DNA of 37,583 nucleotides from Hyphomicrobiales bacterium (GTDB lineage: Bacteria > Pseudomonadota > Alphaproteobacteria > Rhizobiales > Beijerinckiaceae): the NCBI GenBank assembly GCA_027488155.1, contig JAIYCE010000074.1:1-37583 (forward strand). Reading direction: 5' to 3'. The position numbers and the translations under genes are program-made. Below are positions 32,896 through 37,583 of the stretch, piece after piece. A model generated the notes under the pieces. That model saw only the letters and a program-made list of their open reading frames with translations. It was not told where the DNA came from and made no database searches. How positions within the stretch are numbered: the stretch's first letter is position 1; every line of letters begins with the position of its first letter.

Positions 32896-33618
32896 ATGAG
32901 CGGAACCGTGCGCCACGCCATGATCCTCGCAGCAGGACTTGGCACGCGCATGCGCCCGATCACCGAAGCGCTGCCAAAGCCGCTCGTCAAGGTCGATGGC
33001 GTTGCCCTGATCGACCATCTGATCGCGCCTTTGCGCGAGGCCGGGGTGACAGACATTGTCGTCAACGTCCATCATCTTGCCGCCTTGATGGAACAGCACC
33101 TCGCCTTCTGCACCGCTCCGCGCATCCACATTTCCGACGAGCGATCCGCTTTGCTCGATTCCGGAGGCGGCGTGAAAAAGGCCCTCGTCCATTTCTGCCA
33201 AGATCCCTTCTTCATTCTGAATGCGGACTCCTTCTGGCTCGATGGGCCGCATCCCAATCTCGATCGGATGCAAGCTGCTTGGGATCCGGCCACGATGGAC
33301 ATGCTGCTTCTGGTCGCGCCCACTTCGGCGGCGACCGGATATGACGGGCGCGGCGATTTCTTCATGACGGCGGACGGCGTACTGGCGCGACGCGGCGAAA
33401 AACTTGTCGCTCCGTTCGTCTATGCCGGCGTGATTATCACTACGCCTGCTTTTTTCAACGATACGCCGGACGGCCCATTCTCCCTCAACATTCTGTTCAA
33501 CCGCGCGATTGCTGCGGGGAGGTTGCGCGGTATCCGGCTCGATGGGCATTGGCTGCATGTCGGTACGCCCGAGGCAATCCCGCTAGCGGAAGAAAAACTC
33601 CGTCTTAGTGTGCGCTGA
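32896..33618 (+). CDS. murU: MurNAc-1-phosphate uridylyltransferase (MurU-like nucleotidyltransferase)
   Basis: This 240-residue sugar-nucleotidyltransferase probably makes UDP-MurNAc from MurNAc-1-phosphate and UTP, bypassing fosfomycin-sensitive de novo synthesis. The nucleotide-binding signature AAGLGTRMRPITEALPKPL lies at residues 12-30. The sugar-phosphate side has SGGGVKKAL near 89-97 and the metal-binding NADSFW near 109-114. The gene follows the AmgK domain gene by 3 bases and overlaps addB as TGATG. That coupling is a gene-order feature and not evidence of a repair role. A GlmU- or RmlA-like function is less likely because the C-terminal extension of those enzymes is absent. Confidence 0.9.
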   Translation: MSGTVRHAMILAAGLGTRMRPITEALPKPLVKVDGVALIDHLIAPLREAGVTDIVVNVHHLAALMEQHLAFCTAPRIHISDERSALLDSGGGVKKALVHFCQDPFFILNADSFWLDGPHPNLDRMQAAWDPATMDMLLLVAPTSAATGYDGRGDFFMTADGVLARRGEKLVAPFVYAGVIITTPAFFNDTPDGPFSLNILFNRAIAAGRLRGIRLDGHWLHVGTPEAIPLAEEKLRLSVR

Positions 33619-36600
33619 TGCGGCCGCGGCTTTATACGATCCCTTCGTCGGCCGACTTCATCACGACCCTTGCCGATGCAATTCTGAACAACACCATCCT
33701 GCAAGACTGGCCGCGCAAAGGCGATCCGCTTTCGCTGGCGGAAGGCACCATTCTCTTGCCGACGCAACGCGCCGCACGCGCGCTGGCCGAAGCGCTCAGC
33801 GCGAAATTGGGCGGCGGTGCGATCCTCCCGCGCATCACACCGCTCGGCGATGTTGACGAAGCCGAAGATACGCTGCTCTTGAGCGAAGGTGGTTTCGGCG
33901 AGGATTTCACCGAACTGCCTGCGATCACCGAAACCGAAAGGCGGCTTGTGCTCGCCAAGCTGATCCAGAAATGGTCGGATCAGGTGCGCTATGCAATCAA
34001 GGCCGAAGGTCCGCGCAACGCGCTTGAGCGCGCCTTCAACACCGATGAGGGCGGATTTCGTGTCGCGTCTTCAGCCGCCGATACACTGGCACTCGCAACG
34101 GCACTGGGGCGCCTCATCGACACGCTTGCCATCCACGATGTGCAGTGGAGCGACGTGCACAAGCTGGTACCCACCGATCATGACGAATATTGGGACATCA
34201 GCCGGAAATTCCTCATCATTGCCGCGGAGCAATGGCCACACCATTGTAAGCGCAATGGCTATATGGACGCTGCCCTGCGACGGCATCGCGTGCTCAACAA
34301 GGAAGCGCACCGTCTTGCGCGGGAGAAGCCCAACGCGCCCTTGATTGCAGCCGGTTCGACAGGCTCGATGCCGGCCACGGCCCATCTTCTCAAGGCGATT
34401 GCCGCGCTACCACAAGGCGCCGTTGTTTTGCCAGGCCTCGATCAAATCCTCGACGATGCGAGCTACAAATTCATTGCAGATGAGCCGACACATCCGCAAG
34501 CTTTACTCGCACGACTCATCCAGCAGATCGGGGTGAAGCGCCGCGAGATTGTACCGCTCACACCTTCCCATCCTCGCGACGCACTCGCCAGCACAGCGCT
34601 GCGCCCTGCCGAAACGACCAATCTATGGGCCGATTCCGATCTCAAACTTGCCCCCGAGACGATCCACGCTGCGCTCGATACTGTTACCCTGATCAAAGCG
34701 CAGGATGACCGCGAGGAAGCACTTGCGATAGCGATTGCACTGCGTGAAACGCTTGAAATTCCGGATCAGACCGCAGCGCTTATCACGCCTGATCGCGATC
34801 TCGCGGAAAGAGTGACCGCAGAATTGCGGCGCTGGGATGTCTCCATCATCGACACGGCCGGTCAACCGCTCGACAAGAGTGAGGCTGGCGCGTTTGCTTT
34901 GCTGGTCGCCGAGATTGTCGCGTGCGATTGGGGTGCGCAGACGCTACTCGCTCTTTTGCGTCATCCCTTCTTTCGCTTCGGCCTTACGGAAGAGGCACGG
35001 GCGCGTGCTATCGCAACGCTTGACATAGGTGTCTTGCGCGGGCGAGCGCCGCTTCAAGGGATCGATGTACTCATCGCGGCAGCGGAAGAGGCTCGGCATG
35101 AAGACGTGTATCGTGCACCCCGCCCGCGCAAACGACTGAGCGAGAACGATTGGGATATGTGCCTTGCGATGTTGGCGCGGCTGCGCGCCTGCTTTGCGCC
35201 GCTCGCTCTCCCGTCAGCACCGCCGAATCTGTGGGCGCAAGCATTGACCGATTGTCTCGACGCTTTGTCGCGCGATGAAACGGGCACGCCATGCGCGTTC
35301 GATCGCAGTGATGGCGCGATGCTGGCCGCGTTGTTGCAGGAAATGGCGCAAAGCCGCTTTGGCGATCCAGTGAAGCGTTACGATCTGCCGCAGACGCTAG
35401 CGGGTCTGATGCAAGGTCGCTCAGCGCTTGCCCCCGGTCGGCCGCATCCGCGCCTGCAAATTCTTGGCCTCATCGAAGCGCGCCTCGTACGTGCGGATCG
35501 CATGATCCTCGGCGGGCTCGATGAAAGCGTCTGGCCGCCCGATACGCGTACCGATCCCTTTCTCAACCGCGTCATGCGGCAACAATTGCAATTGCCTGCG
35601 CCAGAAAAGCGCGTCGGCCAGACGGCGCATGATTTCGTCTCAGCTTTTGGCGCAGCGCATGTCATCCTCACACGCGCTAGCAAACGTGCAGGCAAGCCCA
35701 CCGTGCCATCGCGCCTGCTGTTACGGCTTGAGGCCGTCGCCGGCACAGCGTTGAATGATGTTCGCAAGCGGGGGAACTTCTATCTCGATGCGGCGCGCCT
35801 GCTTGACGAAGCCGCAGCGCCCGGCGCACCGCCGTTGCCGGGCAAAATCAAAGCGCCGCGCATCAGTGTCGATCCGGCGCTTGTGCCGCGCGAGTACCGG
35901 ATCACTGAAATCGAAAAGCTGATCCGCGATCCTTACGCCATCTTTGCAAAGCGCATTCTCGAGCTCGATCCCTTGCAACCGATTGCCATGCCCCCCGGTG
36001 CGGCCGAGCGCGGCACGCTTATCCATGACGTGATCGGCGATTTTACTAAGGCTTATCCGACCAAATTGCCGCCGGATGCACGCGCGCAATTGCTGGAGGC
36101 TGGCGACAAATTGTTTGCTGCCTATGCCGCCTATCCTGACGTGGCCGCGTTCTGGCAGCCCCGATTTGAGCGGATCGTCGATGCCTATCTCAATTGGGAA
36201 GAGCAACGGCGCGAAGGTGCTAAACGGATCATCGCGGAAACCGATGGCCGGATCACATTTGAACGTGGCGATATTGGCGGCATCACGCTGCGCGGCCGCG
36301 CCGACCGGATCGAGATTCGCGATGATGGCACTTTAGCAATCATCGACTTCAAGACCGGTGAACCGCCGGGCCAAAATGAAGCACGATTGGGAAAGAACCC
36401 GCAATTGACCTTGGAAGCCGCGATGGCAGCGCGCGGCGCATTTAAGAATGTACCGGAAACGCAAACAAGCGAATTGCTCTATGTGGGATTGAAGGGCCAC
36501 GAGAAGGCCGCCGTTCGACCTATCCACGCTGAAGAACATGATGCGATGACGATGGCCGAAGAGCATTTGCAGCATGTGCTCGATTTGATCGCGGCTTATT

Positions 36601-36719
36601 GCCGTGGCGAGCGCCCTTATCTCTCACGCGTCCACGTCAAGAAGACGGGCTATGCAGGCGATTACGATCACCTCGCGCGCGTGCGCGAATGGTCGGCGGC
36701 CGGGGAGAGCGATGAATGA
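33618..36719 (+). CDS. addB: AddB subunit of the AddAB double-strand-break repair nuclease
   Basis: AddB works with AddA to resect DNA ends and load RecA, replacing RecBCD in alphaproteobacteria. The 1033-residue length fits the family. The N-terminal helicase-like region has no Walker A motif; it reads ILLPTQRAARALAEAL at about 43-58, as usual for alphaproteobacterial AddB. The C-terminal RecB-like nuclease domain shows RGTLIHDVIGDF near 797, GRADRIEI near 895, DFKTGEPPG with D910 and K912 as the core metal/catalytic residues, and QLTLEAAM near 930. It overlaps murU at its start (TGATG) and addA at its end (ATGA), so it is translated as part of one unit. Confidence 0.95.
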   Translation: MRPRLYTIPSSADFITTLADAILNNTILQDWPRKGDPLSLAEGTILLPTQRAARALAEALSAKLGGGAILPRITPLGDVDEAEDTLLLSEGGFGEDFTELPAITETERRLVLAKLIQKWSDQVRYAIKAEGPRNALERAFNTDEGGFRVASSAADTLALATALGRLIDTLAIHDVQWSDVHKLVPTDHDEYWDISRKFLIIAAEQWPHHCKRNGYMDAALRRHRVLNKEAHRLAREKPNAPLIAAGSTGSMPATAHLLKAIAALPQGAVVLPGLDQILDDASYKFIADEPTHPQALLARLIQQIGVKRREIVPLTPSHPRDALASTALRPAETTNLWADSDLKLAPETIHAALDTVTLIKAQDDREEALAIAIALRETLEIPDQTAALITPDRDLAERVTAELRRWDVSIIDTAGQPLDKSEAGAFALLVAEIVACDWGAQTLLALLRHPFFRFGLTEEARARAIATLDIGVLRGRAPLQGIDVLIAAAEEARHEDVYRAPRPRKRLSENDWDMCLAMLARLRACFAPLALPSAPPNLWAQALTDCLDALSRDETGTPCAFDRSDGAMLAALLQEMAQSRFGDPVKRYDLPQTLAGLMQGRSALAPGRPHPRLQILGLIEARLVRADRMILGGLDESVWPPDTRTDPFLNRVMRQQLQLPAPEKRVGQTAHDFVSAFGAAHVILTRASKRAGKPTVPSRLLLRLEAVAGTALNDVRKRGNFYLDAARLLDEAAAPGAPPLPGKIKAPRISVDPALVPREYRITEIEKLIRDPYAIFAKRILELDPLQPIAMPPGAAERGTLIHDVIGDFTKAYPTKLPPDARAQLLEAGDKLFAAYAAYPDVAAFWQPRFERIVDAYLNWEEQRREGAKRIIAETDGRITFERGDIGGITLRGRADRIEIRDDGTLAIIDFKTGEPPGQNEARLGKNPQLTLEAAMAARGAFKNVPETQTSELLYVGLKGHEKAAVRPIHAEEHDAMTMAEEHLQHVLDLIAAYCRGERPYLSRVHVKKTGYAGDYDHLARVREWSAAGESDE

Positions 36720-37583
36720 GCGATGCTGTCCGTGCAACCATCAGCCAAACAACCGATAAACAACGCCGCGCCGCCCATCCAACGGCGTCGGCATGGGTGT
36801 CGGCCAATGCAGGCTCGGGCAAAACATACGTCCTCGTCCAACGCATCATTCGCTTGATGCTGGCGGGCGCCGATCCGGGCAAGATTCTTGCGCTCACTTA
36901 TACGACCGCTGCGGCTGCCAATATGGCAAACCGTGTCTTCAAAACCCTGTCCGACTGGACGCGATTGGACGATGCAGCGCTCGACAAGGAACTCGATAAG
37001 CTTGGCGAGATCGCAACTGGGGCGCTGCGTAAACGGGCGCGGCAATTATTTGCGCGCGCTATTGAAACGCCCGGCGGATTGAAAATCCAGACCATCCACG
37101 CCTTTTGCGAGCGGGTGCTGCATCTTTTCCCTTTCGAAGCGAATGTGCCCGCCAAATTCGAAGTCCTCGATGATGTGACTGCTGCCGAACTGATTGGCGA
37201 AGCGCTGCAAGAAACATTGTTTGCTGCGCTCTCCGGCGATCATCCCGATCTTGCCGAAGCGATCGGCATGGTCAGCAAAAACACGGCGGAAATGACGCTC
37301 AAGGAGCTGATCCGGTCCGGCATCCATTTGCGGCAACGCCTGTCGGAAGAAGGCGAAGCACCGACAGAAGGACTTGTGGAATCCTTCCTCGGGTTCGACA
37401 TGCGGCGAACGCATGAAAACGTGTTCGAAGAGATGATCGATGGCGCGCTGAAGCCGGGCGCATGGCAAGGCGCGCACGATGCGCTGATGGCGGCGGGCGA
37501 TTTGGAGGCGGCGGCACAATTGGAAGCGGCCCTCGGTGTATCGGAAACCGAGGACCGCGCGCGATATTATCTCAAGCTTTTTC
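36716..37583 (+). CDS. addA: AddA helicase-nuclease subunit, 5' part only
   Basis: The frame runs open off the right edge, giving the first 289 residues of a protein normally over 1100 long. The Walker A motif NAGSGKTYVL is at about 31-40. Helicase motif Ia follows as LTYTTAAAANMANRVF (about 60-75). IQTIHAFCERVL (about 124-135) marks the UvrD/RecB-type superfamily 1 helicase. The ATG overlaps the addB stop as ATGA. In motif Ia, where I would expect a Lys and a Glu (TYTKAAAAEM), this protein has Thr and Asn. The nuclease domain lies beyond the window, so completeness cannot be judged. Confidence 0.95.
   Translation, partial: MSDAVRATISQTTDKQRRAAHPTASAWVSANAGSGKTYVLVQRIIRLMLAGADPGKILALTYTTAAAANMANRVFKTLSDWTRLDDAALDKELDKLGEIATGALRKRARQLFARAIETPGGLKIQTIHAFCERVLHLFPFEANVPAKFEVLDDVTAAELIGEALQETLFAALSGDHPDLAEAIGMVSKNTAEMTLKELIRSGIHLRQRLSEEGEAPTEGLVESFLGFDMRRTHENVFEEMIDGALKPGAWQGAHDALMAAGDLEAAAQLEAALGVSETEDRARYYLKLF

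Noticed and set aside
1-37583. CRISPR arrays, tRNA or rRNA genes, insertion sequences, prophage genes
   Set aside because: Reading the whole window showed no regularly spaced repeats, cloverleaf-like or rRNA sequence, transposase or phage proteins.

Overview
The window looks like chromosomal DNA from an alphaproteobacterium, most likely of the order Hyphomicrobiales (Rhizobiales). The evidence is gene content and order. A pckA / chvI-chvG / hprK / EIIA-Man / HPr / ahcY block is followed by a DivL-type kinase, a fused tsaE-amgK gene, murU and addB-addA, which is a known alphaproteobacterial arrangement. HPrK is the short alphaproteobacterial form, and the DivL-like kinase has Tyr in place of His. 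The DNA is GC-rich throughout except for one AT-richer island at about 2.05-3.66 kb. I saw no rRNA, tRNA, CRISPR array, insertion sequence or prophage gene. The genus cannot be fixed from this.

Layout. 0-2 kb: glycerol kinase (minus) and a divergent YqaA-type membrane protein. 2.0-3.7 kb: an island holding one RTX-repeat protein. A perfect 20-bp palindrome lies upstream of it and a strong terminator downstream. 3.7-7.7 kb (minus): a valine/3-hydroxyisobutyrate cluster of mmsA, isobutyryl-CoA dehydrogenase, a small unknown membrane protein and mmsB. 7.8-8.8 kb: transaldolase (plus). 8.8-15.2 kb (minus): a tightly packed five-gene run read as alpha-aminoadipate semialdehyde dehydrogenase, glutaryl-CoA dehydrogenase, TraX-like membrane protein, CaiB/BaiF CoA-transferase and a ThDP-dependent enzyme. 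I interpret this as a lysine/glutarate catabolic operon. 15.2-17.4 kb (plus): a divergent LysR regulator and an FAD amine oxidoreductase. 17.4-20.8 kb (minus): a LysE exporter, then a two-gene unit of XylX-like dehydratase and 2-oxoglutarate semialdehyde dehydrogenase (lower Weimberg pathway). 20.9-23.1 kb (minus): PEP carboxykinase and a HugZ-like flavoprotein. 23.3-28.7 kb (plus): ChvI/ChvG, HPrK, EIIA-Man, HPr and AhcY. 28.9-37.6 kb (plus): DivL, TsaE-AmgK, MurU, AddB and the start of AddA, which runs off the window.

How the parts fit. The first half is mostly carbon and amino-acid catabolism feeding the TCA cycle: glycerol, valine to propionyl-CoA, lysine/glutarate to crotonyl-CoA, and pentonates to 2-oxoglutarate. 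PEP carboxykinase sits beside the ChvG/ChvI and PTS phosphorelay genes. The second half holds conserved housekeeping and regulation: the methyl cycle (AhcY), cell-cycle signalling (DivL), tRNA t6A modification with cell-wall sugar recycling (TsaE-AmgK, MurU), and double-strand-break repair (AddAB).

The least ordinary features are these: a ThDP-dependent decarboxylase-like gene and a TraX-like membrane protein translationally linked to the glutarate genes; a lux-box-like palindrome with a well-placed -10 before the RTX gene; a T-N11-A palindrome covering the LysR start codon; and an inverted repeat just upstream of a plausible ahcY promoter. All functions are read from sequence motifs and memory of families. 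No database search was run.
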